DNA of 64,000 nt from Undaria pinnatifida. Lineage: Eukaryota; Sar; Phaeophyceae; Laminariales; Alariaceae. Position 1 is the stretch's first letter. Every line of letters starts with the position of its first letter. The translations under genes and the position numbers were made by a program. The notes under the pieces are model-generated. The model did no database searches. It was not told where the DNA came from and worked only from the letters and a program-made list of their open reading frames with translations. Location: assembly GCA_012845835.1 (NCBI GenBank), contig JABAKD010000029.1:9474231-9538230 (forward strand). Reading direction: 5' to 3'. This document shows positions 44,201 to 55,054 of the stretch, piece by piece.

Positions 44201-45873
44201 GTCCCGTCAGGCTCACGCGATAGTATGGCCGATATAAGTGCCTAAATAATAACGGATATTATAATCGTCGTTTCCAAGATTACTATGATAAAAAAATACC
44301 ATAATAATAGATAGACACCCCCCCCCGTGTGACCTTCTTGATAAGGCCATGTGTACCCAGCGTACTTACTGTTCTGTCTATTCGTATTACGATGACATGC
44401 CCGTATTCTGTTGCTCGCTTGCGCACACATAATGCACCCAATCCTCCAGTATGTAGTACCCGGGGCACAACAGGTCTCAATACTCCGTACTTCATCAGCT
44501 CGACTAACTTTAAAGTAAAAACATTAGAAGACTGTAGAAAAAAAAAGAAAAAGATCGGGGGGGCTACCTTGCCGTCGTATTAATATATGAATCATAGATG
44601 ACCAACATGGATTGTACGAAAACACCAGAACGACGAAAAACATGCATATAGAAAACAAGTGAACTGAAAAAACCAAAACAAAATCTGGATGGGTGATGCC
44701 AAATCTTGAAATCTTGCTCTCATATACTAAACCCCTCATACTAAACCCTATATATGTAGACCGCTGCTACATACTGCTGCCGCTGCTTCTGGTGCGTTTT
44801 GCACCAACAACACCTGCATTTTCTTTCGTGCTTGGCGGTTCAAAAAAATGTGTTACCTGTACGTGTTCGTGTAAAAGGGAGCGGATCCTGATCGTATATA
44901 CTGGCTACCATCCACGCTGCGTGTTGTGTGTGGTGCAAGGTGCAAGGCAAACCTTGCGCTTTCGACCGAGCCCTTTCGATGCGGCGCGGTATCTATCTGA
45001 TTTATGTGCTCCTCTGTTAATCCCTTGCTTCCTCACCTCGCGAATGTGCTTGATGATCGCCCCTCCCTTTCCGATGACCGCTCCAATCTTGCAGTTAGGA
45101 ATGAGCACCCTTGAAACCGTTTCCATCCCAAGATTACCCTCTCCACCGCAGCCACCGGCGCCACCGCCACCGCCGCCGCCACCGCCGCCACACGCGCTCG
45201 ACGAACCCATAAACATAGGATCCCCGAGGGGCCCCACGAGGTGCAGGTGCTCGGGTTTGCGCCGTGGCCCACCACCGCCACCGCCGCCCCCAGCGCCCGG
45301 CGGCAGAGGTCGCATGGGCGGAGGCCCTCGCGTAGCTCCGACAACCGGTGCTCCACCTCGTGGGCTCGGGCCACCGCGCTGTTGTGACATAACGTGGTGT
45401 GCCGGCGACGGGCCACCGGGACCACCGCCGCCACCACCACCACCACCGTTGCCACCGGGTCCCGAGGCGAGCCGTGCGTGGTGCGGATGCATGTGGTGCG
45501 GCGGTGGGAAGTCGAACCGGAAGCCAGGATTGCCGCGCGGAGATCTGCGAGGTTGACCACTGTTATTGTTATTGTTTGGGTTTGGGGGAGGAGGGCGGGC
45601 GTGAGGGCCCTGTCCTCGAGAGTGAGATTCCAGCCAGCTGGACTGTGGCGGCCTGTGGAAGTAGTGCGGGGAAGGCCCTAGCGGGTGTCCGGAGGCCGAG
45701 GGCCCACCGTCTCCTCTGTGGGAGCCGCCGCCTCCATTGTTGTTGTGGTAGGCCTGCTGTTGCTGCTGCTGCTCTTGCTGCTGCTGCTGGGCGATGAGGT
45801 CCATGGGCCTCACAGGGAAATTGTGCGGCATGTTGTTGTGATGATGCCCTCCCGTATCCATGGGCATCATCAT
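38284..45873 (-). CDS. Three-KH-domain RNA-binding protein (PCBP/NOVA-type)
   Basis: Two coding exons, 45873-45037 and 40572-38284, join in phase 0 (donor GAG|GTGAGG, acceptor ATTCAG|GTT) to give about 1,041 residues. The N-terminus has MMMPMD, poly-Gln (QQQQQEQQQQQQ), Pro/Gly/Asn-rich stretches, then KH1: VLIPNCKIGAVIGKGGAIIK with GKGG loop, completed across the intron by VSGAKVTISDSC and LAFTHIL. KH2 follows: LLIPNVKAGGLIGRGGCTIK with GRGG loop, IREQSGARIEI, then a ~90-residue Gly/Pro insert before DRVMTAMGSFDACLRAHHLV. After ~400 low-complexity residues, a C-terminal block ends KTVRITGTAEEVQLAEYLI, the second half of a KH3, but no GxxG loop is seen before it. KH proteins of this layout bind single-stranded RNA/DNA and control splicing, stability or translation. 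ATG chosen is the first of three at 45871-45865. Confidence 0.85.
42185..42330 (+). repeat. Fragment of G-rich dispersed family
   Basis: CACTTCAGCTGTGAGATCGA, then CAGCTTTGCAAGCTGCGTGTG and ATACTTCGATCGCGCGTG, matches the start of the copy at 30045-31185. Confidence 0.7.
42829..42980 (+). repeat. (AGT)n microsatellite with 85-bp duplication
   Basis: AGT/AGC triplets with the flanking CTGCTGTATGTAGTAAATAG present twice (about 42832 and 42917), so the tract itself has been duplicated once with a period of about 85 bp. Confidence 0.85.
45762..45800 (-). repeat. CAG/CTG tract encoding poly-Gln
   Basis: CTG/TTG triplets on the plus strand encode the QQQQQEQQQQQQ segment near residues 29-40 of the KH protein. 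Confidence 0.85.
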
Positions 45874-46085
45874 GTTGTCCCGGCCGCGGAGGTGGGGTTC
45901 CGCAGGCGCGCTTGACAGGATCCGTCTGCGCTGTGCCCGAGCCGAGCTTGGTGTGCGTGTGTGGTGTGTTGCTGCTGAAGACGGGCCCGTGTCGGGTGAG
46001 ATTGCGTGGTCGTGTTGGGGTGTTTATTCTCCAAGGACGACTGCTCCGCGAAAGGCGACCGACCAAGATTTGACTCTCAGAGAGT

Positions 46086-46095
46086 CCTTATATGG
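46086..46095 (-). promoter_or_regulatory. CArG/TATA-like CCATATAAGG upstream of KH gene
   Basis: CCATATAAGG on the minus strand fits both CC(A/T)6GG and a TATA-like core. It lies about 215 bp upstream of the KH gene ATG. Function is inferred from position only; a 5' untranslated exon may lie in between. Confidence 0.3.
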
Positions 46096-46099
46096 GTCG

Positions 46100-48310
46100 T
46101 TTGTTGCTGCCCGCTGTGCTCGCACGCACGCGCGCGATCCGCCGCGAGATTCGAAGATCCCTGCTGTTGTGTTGCGCTCGGCGAGGGTGGGGTGCTGAGC
46201 TGGCGCTGCTGGTGACGCTTCTCGTGCGCCGGCTTTGCTGTGGCGAACGTCGATCCTGACTGCTTCGGGTGATGTGGAGATTTTTGTTGCTGCTGCTGTG
46301 TGGGCAGTGAGAGGGATTGATGTAACAGTTTTTTCTCCAAATATGAAGAAGCACAAAAATGAATTGGGGGGGTACCAAAAGATCGATCAGATGTGAGGTG
46401 TGATTTGTTTTCGGGCCACCAAGGACCAAGATGGTTGGGCAGTGGATTTTTTTTTCATTTTTTCTGGGCTCGTGACATATTTTGGTTTCTCCTACTATTA
46501 ATAAATTCCATCCCGAATATTCGAGAGGGGAAGATAATATCGAACCCCTATTTCAGAAAGCCTCGTCTAAAGTAAACACGCCTCTGGCTTTTGTTGTTTC
46601 CGAGGCTGGGAGGAAGAGCCTTTCGAGGAGAGCAACTTGGATTTTGGGGCGAGGCTAGTGAACTTGGGGTGTTGGCAGGTGCTGAGTAGTGGATGCTCTC
46701 GAATCGAAGGGTGCTAGGCAAGAGCAAAGTTCGAGTAGACGGGAGTATTAAGGAGAGAAGGCAGGGCACTTTCGTTGCGCAGATGAGGAGGTGAAAAAAT
46801 AACGTACACAATCGACAAGCCAGCCTGAGTGCCCAAGAGGGAACACAGGGTGGAGAGAGCTGGGAGAGCGAGGACGGACGACCTGCTTCGCCGTAGCCCC
46901 AGTCTTCTTCGCCTGGGCGTGGTGAGCTCCGCCTCGGTAAACGACTCTAGCTGCAACGCAAACCACCCTTGTGCAGAGTCACTCGTTACTCCTTGCAGAA
47001 CCTGTGACCGAAGCCGAGAAGCAGCACGGAGCTAAGAGCAACACAGCCCACATTCCCGCAACGTCGCCTATTTTGAAGCGAAGCGAGCCAGAGGTTGAGA
47101 CGGACAGCAACACCACACATCCACACATCGAAGGACTGACAGGTAAGAAGTGCACAGGGGGATGCATCCCCACACTGGGCCACCACTCTCACCCAATCGC
47201 AAGATATTTATACAGGTTCGTTTTTCCAACTCCTGCTCGGAATGGTGTATGCTTCGTGGGTTGTGCGGTGGTTGGGTGATCGACATCCTACCCTACCCTT
47301 TCGTGCGAGAGTGCCCCATGATAGGGAGCCAGCCGCACCCTTTGAACCGCAGCAGTAGCTCGCTTGGGCCCTAGCCTAACGAAGGAATTATACGAGGGTC
47401 GCCAAGACCATTAAACGGCAGTGCTCTGCGTACATAGCTAGAATTACGCCACGCCGCATCCACAATTGCCTGTGCTTGGCGTGTTTGCAGGCCGTGCACG
47501 TTGTTGAAAATACAACGTGTCAGTCAGTGGATCAGTTCACTGGTTCAAGTATCAGTGAATAATACACATACCTGGCATACTACGTACCTAATACATGGAC
47601 CTGGTACATCATTATCAGTACAACCATGCATGTGGTGCGGCCTGTTCACGAGCACTTGGTTGGATGAGATTGCCCAGCAGGTTGCTGCTACAGAGTATTA
47701 GCAGTAGTTTCCGCTGGTCACCCGTAGGGCTTCTCCCTCGCTCCCTGTGAGTAAATGCTTGGGCTACTTGGCATGGTTCTCCTATTAACATGCGGCGGCA
47801 ACAAACATCTGGGGCACCCACCCGCTCACCCACCCCACGCCTGTACCTGTACGAGCCGTGCAGCGGCGGCGTTGCGTGCTCAGAGTTTGTTGCAGAGTTG
47901 TATAGGGATGGTATGAACACTCGCCTGTACTAACGTGCTGTTCGCTGCTGTGTTGCACCCCTTTGGAACTTGAGAGGGGTAAAGCGGCGATAGAAATGAC
48001 GATCTCATGCAGCATCTGCGACGTACCACACACAAAAGTATGCAACCACGCCGCTATTAATACCTCGTAGTACCTCAGGTATGACGCCAGGAGGAGGTTG
48101 CTTGACATGCACGTAACATAGGGGTGCTTTTCATACGAGCACTTCGAACTATTGCATCACCGACACTACGTGCACGTACTCGCGCTGCTGCGCTCTTGGT
48201 ATAAATATTAATAGCATGCATTAATAATAAAGCTGGCGAGGACCGACCGCACTTCTCAGTTGTTTGGTTGAACTTACCGCTTGCTGTACTGTAAGTTCTG
48301 TTAATAACAA
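46100..48310. other. Spacer upstream of KH gene; weak divergent exon
   Basis: A plus-strand open stretch ending at a strong donor (GACTGACAG|GTAAGA, near 47145) could be a 5' exon of a divergently transcribed gene (frame contains EPVTEAEKQHGAKSNTAHIP). No downstream exon was found, so it remains a possibility only. The rest has no supported gene. Confidence 0.2.
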
Positions 48311-48319
48311 GAAACGGGG

Positions 48320-48460
48320 ATACTGGCCCCGGCTGTAGACATTTCTTATTTTAGAAAAAGGTGTGCTCCACACATCCTTTAGTTTAACTGCTCCCGAACT
48401 TCTTGTTTCCTCGGAAATCTATGGCTGAATTTCTCGTGGAGGCTTTTTTCCTCACTATTA
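48320..48460 (+). repeat. ACGGCTCCCGAA dispersed family, copy 1
   Basis: CTGGCCCCGGCTG, then AACTGCTCCCGAACTTCTTG, TTTCCTCGGAA, related to 49140-49290 and 52085-52230. Confidence 0.55.
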
Positions 48461-48548
48461 ACAGGGCCGGAAGTGTACTGTTTTTTTTTTTGCCCATCAT
48501 TTTCAACTTTGCAGCTCAACTATACTTTGAAGTATACTTTAAATAGTA

Positions 48549-48792
48549 TAAGGTGTTACCCTCAGCAACCTTCTGGACAGCCGTGGTCACAGGTGTCTCC
48601 CCTTCTCCCCCTCGATGCGTGCCGTCGTGTTTATCGCGCACAGGGCTCCGCATTCTAACTTTTTTTTGAGCCTTTTATGCTCGTCGATTTGCATTAAATT
48701 TCGCCAACTCGCTCTCTCGCACTTTCGGCCCTTCGATTTGTACGAAAGATTCCCTAGCGGGGTGCGAACCTACGACATCGACCTCGAAAGTA
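48549..48792 (-). mobile_element. Older SINE-like copy
   Basis: The reverse complement contains GGTTCGCACCCCGC (diverged box-B-like), GAAAGTGCGAGAGAGCGAGT, AAATCGACGAGCA, GTGCGCGATAAA, GGGAGAAGGGGAGACACC and TGTGACCACGG in the same order as the SINE at 59435-59712, but strongly diverged. Its 3' end extends to CCCTCAGC/AACACC as in the fragment at 11890-12000. Confidence 0.55.
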
Positions 48793-48834
48793 TTACGCGG
48801 CTTACTTTTGAACCATTTTTTGTTTTTTTGTTTT

Positions 48835-49062
48835 CACACTTCTACTTTCCAGCTTCTGGACGAGCCACGGTCACAGGTGTCGTTCCTTCTCCCCCCCGTT
48901 TTCTCGCCTTCAATTTTGACCGCGCATAGGGTTCAGCAATCCCACTGCTCGTCGATTTTTCACCGAATGTTGCTACACACGCTCTCGCGTTTTCCGCAAG
49001 TCAATTTGTGCCCAAGACAAAATAAAATCCCCACGAATTTATACGAGTATGCACTCGGGGGG
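48835..49062 (-). mobile_element. tRNA-derived SINE, 5'-truncated copy
   Basis: The reverse complement matches the SINE body from GAGTGCATACTCGTATAAAT through TTGCGGAAAACGCGAGAGC and TGACACCTGTGACC-like sequence to CCAGAAGCTGGAAAG. The tRNA-like head with boxes A and B is missing; a G run follows instead. Confidence 0.75.
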
Positions 49063-49139
49063 GGGACCGGGTTTTATGGTAGACGCCGGCTATGCAGTGG
49101 TGTGCATATATTCCTGTGTTCACAACAGTACAGGACAGG

Positions 49140-49290
49140 ACACCTGATAAGAAACTGGAGTACTGGCTCAGGCTGGATTTGTTGTTTGAGGAAGGGTGCG
49201 TTCTAAACTAAAATAAGTATAACGGCTCCCGAATTTATTGTTTTCCTCAACTTTTCAGCCTGCCTTTTTATTACAAGCTGGGCCGGCCAA
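49140..49290 (+). repeat. ACGGCTCCCGAA dispersed family, copy 2
   Basis: GAGGAAGGGTGCGTTCTAAAC, AGTATAACGGCTCCCGAA, TCAGCCTGCCTTTTTATTAC. Matches 52085-52230 closely. Confidence 0.65.
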
Positions 49291-50700
49291 GAAATCCATA
49301 ATCCGTCAGTCGGGCATATCTTTTGAACGACAGTGACCCACTGCAAACTGAGCATATCCTCGTAATCAGCTAGATACGGTGGTCATTTTAAGCCCTCCAG
49401 CTTGAGAATCTGCCAAGTTGGTGCCGAAAATAGTGTTTGCCACTCACGTCTCCTAGTTTGAGTTTTTTTTTTCATCATTTGTTTGTGTTGCTGTTTCTAA
49501 ATTTTCTCGCAATACAACGTTGATGGAATTGGCTCAATTTTTCTGGGCATGTACATCTTGGGACGAGGAGTAGGGAGATGTGCGTTTCATTTCATGGGTC
49601 ACTTTCGTTCGAAGGTTATGGATGGATCCCTGAAATATATGTAAATTTGTATGCAGAGGCACTTCGGTGGAAACTTGGCCATGCACCCCTCAATTTTTGG
49701 AGTTAGGACCTGAAATTTTGACACGTAATTTGGAACTATCTTATGAAGACAGCCAAATAAGCTCTTTTTCGATTTGACATTTTTTTTGCCAACACACGGC
49801 CACCAAAAAGATTCCTGCGAATCTAAAATCGCGACGAAGTTGGCAAAAAGAAAACGAAAAAAAAGAGCTGCTTTGGTTGTGTCGGTGAGATTGCTCCAAA
49901 TCGCGTGTCAAAATTTCAGGTCTCAACTCGATAAATTGCTTGGCGCGTCGCGAAATTGGCTGTATACGGGTTTTTGGCCGGCCCAGCTTTGTACCCTGTT
50001 CCTTATTAGGTGTCCTGTACTGGTCTTGCTGCTCCTGTTCAGCCTAAGCACGGTACTTGCTGTACTTGTACCCAGCAGGGCAACTATTAATAGTAGGATT
50101 GACTCTCTGACAAAGTGACTACCGAAGGCATTGTGTGAGTGCGAGGATTGTGTGGGTAGTTGTATGGATCGGTTTTAACACATGACGAAGAAAACAAACC
50201 TGTTGACTGCGAACCGCAGAAGAGACGATGCAAACGCGGTGTTTGTCCTTCCTGGGTATGCCTCGGAGTGCGCTGTTAAGGATGCACTCGTTCTGCTGCT
50301 GCAGCCGTATCCTGTAGCAGCCCAGATAGGGCTTGGGTCAAGGTCAAGTTTTTTGGCTTTTTTAATCCAAAACGCCACTTCGTATACTGGAACCACGCGC
50401 TGGGTACCGTAAATGTTCAAGTATTCCATACTGTATCCTGTACATGCCTCATGCGTCATATAAGTGACTCCCCGGATCCGATGATTATTGCACTTTGTAT
50501 CGGGGCCCCTTGCCTAACCGCCCCCTGTGGAAAAGTAGTTTAGAAAACGATAATTCACATCTGCCACACGAATCAACCTTGATGGTACTCGTACTGAGGC
50601 ATGCCGTTCCTAGACGGTTGGTTACAGTTAGTGCAGGACGCCTACTACAATTCTAGTAAGAAATACAAGGGCTCCGCTCTGCGGGCGACGCCGCCCGCTA
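49291..50700. other. Intergenic, no supported gene
   Basis: AT-rich. A motif near 49900 (AATCGCGTGTCAAAATTTCA) resembles one near 2590. A GC dyad (GCGGGCGACGCCGCCCGC) lies at about 50678-50697. Confidence 0.4.
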
Positions 50701-50702
50701 CG

Positions 50703-51300
50703 CTCGCGCAAGGAAGATTTCAACTAAATGAAGGGGGCAGAAGGAAGAGGCTCATGATTCAGTGCAACTAGCGATTTGATAATGCCAAGAGTTACTTGTG
50801 CGGAGCTGATTGCCCTGTCTGTGCTGTGCTGTATGTCGGCGATGTCACGTTTTGATCGGCAGTAGTACGGGTGTAATTTGCGAAGAAAAAATCGCCAAGA
50901 GGACCGAAATGGAGAACTAAAACAACGACGAAAGCAAAAAGACGACTGCACACACGTACTACCGGTACCTGGTACATGGTACTTCGCCTAATACCTGGTG
51001 GTACTCTGTGTGGTTTTAAGAAAGCACAAGGCCCCTCTCGCGCAAGGAAGAATGCAACTGAAACATGTAAAGGGGGCAGGAAGAAGAGGCCCGTGATTTG
51101 TTGTTGCGAATAGCGAATTGATAATTCCAAGAGGTGCTTGTGCAGAGCTAATTGCCCTGCGCTTTGTGTGTGCTTGTTGATGTCACGTTCTGAACGGCAG
51201 TACGTGTGGTATGTGCGGGGGGCGGGGGAGGGGGCATGGGGACCGAGAGAGGACAATCAACGGAAGAAAGCAAAAAGACGAGTACACAACACGTACATAA
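50703..51300 (+). repeat. Tandem duplication, period 334 bp
   Basis: 50703-50958 and 51037-51300 share CTCGCGCAAGGAAGA, GAAGGGGGCAG-type, GCCAAGAG..CTTGTGC, GATGTCACGTT and GAAAGCAAAAAGACGA in order, about 80% alike by eye. The unit's intervening 80 bp contains TACCTGGTAC motifs. Non-coding. Confidence 0.8.
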
Positions 51301-51309
51301 TCCTGGTAC

Positions 51310-51800
51310 TGGTATTATACCTGGTACTACAACTGCTGTATGGTCAAAAGAACGTACAGCACCGCAAAACAAAGGGCAAGGCACGGCACCTCACTGCGCT
51401 GCGCTGCGCTGGTGAGCTATATATAGCCGGGCTGACCTGAGCTGGGGGTGCATTGTTTGTGATCCAACAACGTAATATGTACAAACCTGGTGTGGTATTA
51501 TTAGTACCGGTACGTGGTCTGACACTTCGAATGTTGCTGGCATGTACGAACTAGTAAAAGTACTGCAAAGCACACAGCATGGCAAAGCAATAGCGCTGCG
51601 GTGCGCTGCTGAGCTGAGCTGCAGGGCACGGCACGGCATCGCAGGACACACGGCGCTGCGCTGCTGAGCTATAGCGATGAGCCAAGCCGAGATCTCAGCG
51701 AACGAAACTTCGTGCAAGTACAAAACATGTGGTGGCAATCAAAGAAAAGCTAAAGCTGTACCGTTCCGCGCGTAATGCACAGGCGGCAAATTAGCGGCAA
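51310..51800. other. Intergenic with GCTGAGCTGAGCTGC-type short repeats
   Basis: CTGCGCTGCGCTGG and GCTGCTGAGCTGAGCTG tracts near 51400 and 51600. No gene is supported. Confidence 0.4.
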
Positions 51801-52169
51801 GTGATAGGAAGTTTAACACACTACCTGGTGCACAATCAGGAAGAAAAAATCGCGAAAAAGTTCAAAATCGTGTTGGCAGAAAAAACAAATTTGCAGGAAG
51901 CAGCTGAAAAGTCAAGAAACAGCTGGCAAAACGAGCAGAATCAAAATGATGAGGCGGAGCAAAAAATCAAAGAAAAGCTGGACCGTTCCGCAAGTAACGC
52001 ACGGAGCGGTGTCGAAGTGGGACCCCCGGAAATGCCAGGGGTGCACAAACCGAACACGTTCAGCAGAAAGATATCCATAAGTATGTTTGTAAGTAGTTGC
52101 CCCGGCTGGGTTTCTTATTTGGGAGAGGGTGCGTTCACCACTAATTTTAGTATAACGGCTCTATCGTAG
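51801..52169 (+). CDS. Hypothetical ORF, charged helical, 122 aa
   Basis: This open frame has a Lys/Glu/Gln-rich segment (EEKIAKKFKIVLAEKTNL to EAEQKIKEKLDRSAS) with coiled-coil character, then runs into the dispersed repeat at 52085-52230. A related ~45-bp piece (ATCAAAGAAAAGCTRRA..CCGTTCCGC) occurs just upstream at 51737, so it may be part of a repeat rather than a gene. No family is recognised. Confidence 0.15.
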   Translation: MIGSLTHYLVHNQEEKIAKKFKIVLAEKTNLQEAAEKSRNSWQNEQNQNDEAEQKIKEKLDRSASNARSGVEVGPPEMPGVHKPNTFSRKISISMFVSSCPGWVSYLGEGAFTTNFSITALS

Positions 52170-52230
52170 GGTTTCTCGTTCCTGGATAAATCTCAGCCTG
52201 GCTTTCTTTTTGCCCTGATTCGTAGCAGGT
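52085..52230 (+). repeat. ACGGCTCCCGAA dispersed family, copy 3
   Basis: GCCCCGGCTGGGTTTCTTATT, GAGAGGGTGCGTTCACC, AGTATAACGGCTCTATCG, TCAGCCTGGCTTTCTTTTTG. Confidence 0.65.
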
Positions 52231-53320
52231 GTCCCGTTCTGTATATCGCCTTTCTCGTTTGTTTTAGTCGCTTTGCTTGGGTCCCAGGAGGGCTGTGAGT
52301 AGTATGAACCCCTCAGATACACACTATGTGTGTAGTGGGAGATCAAAACAAGAAGTTGTTGTGCATCCATACAATAGCCACCATTTAGTAGTTCGGTCTG
52401 TGGTCAGTCAGACACAGACAGGAAAACAAACAGGCATACATGGGAAATAGGGGACGGAGGTGGACGGCAGCGATAGCAAGCTGCCCATACGGCTATAGTG
52501 ATGCTTTAGTCGTGCATACAAAGCAACCCGCCGCCGTATGGAAACCCTTGAGACACCCTCGGTAAAACCCTCGACGTGCGATACTCACTAAGGCGGCGAC
52601 GAACTCGCACGATAGCGAAAAAGCTGCACGTTTCTCTTGCTTCGTGAACCGAAGAACTACTCCATTCGAGCTTCATTGTGACTGTAGCCTTGGATATTTT
52701 TTTACTGTAGTTTGCGGTGTATATCTATCTGTCACGTAGCTTGTGATCACACAACTTGTGCTTGGCATGTCCCTAGGGTGAAGAATCGGCACGGACACGG
52801 GATGTGCTGGGTGTAGATAAGGAGAGTGAACGGTTTCATGCGCTCAACACACACAACACATTTACCACAACACATTACTGTGTCGTGTTGGAGACGTGTT
52901 TTAATATAAGATAGCGCCGCCGCTGCTGCTGCTGCTGCTTCTTCTTTGCTGTGCAACCCTAGACGTTTGGGGGTCGTCTTGAGGGGGAATTATTGACGTG
53001 CAGCTACTCGCCGCCCCCCCCCCCCCCCCCCCGCCCCCCCCCCCCCCCCCCCCATGTTAAAAGTGCCGTTGCCCCCCCTCCCCCCTCAGGTTTAATTGTG
53101 GGGCGCCCCCTCCCATCCCTTTTTTATGGTGTGCCGCCCCCGCTCTCCGTTTGTTTTTTGATGTCACGATATATCTCGCTAACGTTGTCGTGAAGCGTAA
53201 AAATGTTTGAGGTATTCGTGTATAATTATGTCGCTTGTCTGCGTTAGAGAAGTTGACTCGGGTCGGCTTTGGATCGGCCCGTTTTTTTTCTTCCCTTCGT
53301 TGTAGCACGAGCGGTATTAT
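52231..53320. other. Intergenic with long C homopolymers
   Basis: C-runs at about 53013-53031 and 53033-53053 separated by a single G. A short CTG tract lies at 52920-52940. No gene is supported. Confidence 0.5.
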
Positions 53321-53324
53321 TAAA

Positions 53325-53655
53325 AACAGTAGTTGTAGTGGTAGTAGTCTGTCTGGAAGGTAGCAGTAGTCTTAGTGGCGGCAGTACTAGTAGTTGGGCG
53401 ACAGCAGTAGCAGCAGTGGTGGTAGTAGTTGTGGTAGTGGAAGTGACGTCAATAGTAGTGGTACTGCCAGTACTACGTATGAGTAGTTGTACATTCCCGG
53501 TACAGGATGTAGTAATGGTGGTAGTAATATATTTTATGGTAGTAAGCGTTGTAGTCGTGACAGCTGTGGTAGTCTTAGTGGCAGTTGTGGTGCTGGCGTG
53601 GTGTTTGCAGTAGCGAAACCGTAGTAGAGGTAGTAGCAGTAGCAGTAGCAGTAGC
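53325..53655 (+). repeat. Degenerate GTAGTA/GTGGTA trinucleotide region
   Basis: About 330 bp of imperfect GTA/GTG/GCA triplets. Poly-Val and poly-Thr frames on the two strands are artefacts. Confidence 0.75.
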
Positions 53656-53694
53656 AGGAAGTGCATGCCCCAGGAACGAGCGGGGGGCACGAGG

Positions 53695-53805
53695 GAGGTG
53701 TACTCATGTGTTGCTTGCCTTAGTAATTTGACCATTGACCACGCATCCCTGTCGAGACAGCACCGTTCCTGCTCCTAATAGAGACACCTTCAACATTTGG
53801 GCGCT
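53695..53805 (+). mobile_element. 136-bp short element, second copy
   Basis: GGTGTACTCATGTGTTGCTTG, GACCATTGACCACGCATCCC, CACCGTTCCTGCTCCTAATAG and TTTGGGCG match the element at 25713-25848 in opposite orientation over nearly its full length. Target duplications are not evident here. Confidence 0.75.
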
Positions 53806-53809
53806 CATT

Positions 53810-54920
53810 ACGTTTCTTCCATATATGGTATGATACTGCTTGGAAAAATGTTGCGTATCTTATCCCCTTCCTGTTGGCCGTCTGTGGCCCCCATCTACCT
53901 CCTTAGATGTTGAAGTGGGTTGGTTTAAGCGTCCGCGCTGCTGCCTCGGGCGGTGGAAGATTGAGGTTCCGGTGACGAAGTTACGGACGTCGTTGTCTTG
54001 TCGAACGCCGTGCACCGCCAACTCGACGGAATCGACCCGCAGCCGGTCCCGTAGGTTTCCTGTTTTTTTTTTAGTTCTTCCGTTGTAGAAAATATCAACC
54101 AGATGGATGTGATTTTCGTCTATCCCCTCTCCCCCCCACCCCTCTACGGCTTGCGTGTGCTCATTCATCCTGCGTGGGCTAGCCTGGTGCTTGCACGCTC
54201 TTGGCGTGTTTTAGTCGCTTGGCCTCGACAAAAGCGTGCCGGACACGTTATGGTATATATGCTTTTAACGTACTGCGCATAACGTACTCACCAGTCTGAT
54301 GATAAATGTAAGTGACTTTATCTGCAGCAAAACGTCCCGATTCCCCGTATATTTACAGGTACAGTCAGAATGGTATAGCACAGTAGTAGCGCATACGGCG
54401 CATACGTTCTACCACACCGGCGCATACAGCGGCGCGCTGCGGTATACCTGGTACTTACCTTGTATATCAAGCGGTTTAAACCTTGTATCGCTTCAAGAAG
54501 TGTCGCACATTAGCTCAAGTAGTTTATCCCCGAACATGTGGCTGCAGTTCTAGAGGGATCAACCCTTACGAGACTTTATCGGTTGGAAATGACGGTACAT
54601 GACATTTACAGCGTCGGCCACTTGAAGCATCATGGAGTTTGGATGGGTTAGGGAATTTGTGTTCGTGTTCACTGGCGGTACGGTCACGGCTCCGCCCGCG
54701 CTAGTTCTGCGTTGCCCGTAGTTTTAGGGTAGGGTATAGTAGTACTCGTGGTCTGCTGTGATGTACCACTCTCTGAGTGGAAAATATCAGGACCATTGGG
54801 GTATAAATGTAAGTTCCCACTGGTCCTTACGTTTCCGCCCGTAGTCACTTGAGTAATGGTATTTACTACATGGTGTGACGTGCACAAAAACATTAGTAAA
54901 CGTAGTATTTCGCCACGGGG
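53810..54920. other. Intergenic, no supported gene
   Basis: A short segment at 53870-54050 has mixed composition and open frames on both strands but no recognised domain or clear splice pairing. The rest is spacer. Confidence 0.3.
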
Positions 54921-54925
54921 AAACG

Positions 54926-54928
54926 CTA

Positions 54929-54979
<51 letters not shown>

Positions 54980-54997
54980 CTGCTGCTGCTGCTGCTG

Positions 54998-55029
<32 letters not shown>
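54926..55029 (+). repeat. (ACT)n(CTG)n compound microsatellite
   Basis: ACT triplets interrupted by six CTG units at about 54981-54997. Confidence 0.95.
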
Positions 55030-55031
<2 letters not shown>

Positions 55032-55054
55032 TGCTTCTACTAGTATTAATACCA

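Larger units (their letters stand above)
40573..45036 (-). other. 4.46-kb intron inside KH1
   Basis: Starts GTGAGG (minus strand at 45036) and ends ATTCAG at 40573. It holds the trinucleotide tract at 42840-42980, a fragment of the G-rich dispersed family at 42185-42330, the MITE right-end fragment near 44540-44570, and otherwise AT-rich sequence with no supported gene. Confidence 0.75.

Noticed and set aside
44693-45556. 287-codon plus-strand open frame with poly-Pro
   Set aside because: Antisense shadow of the N-terminal KH exon.
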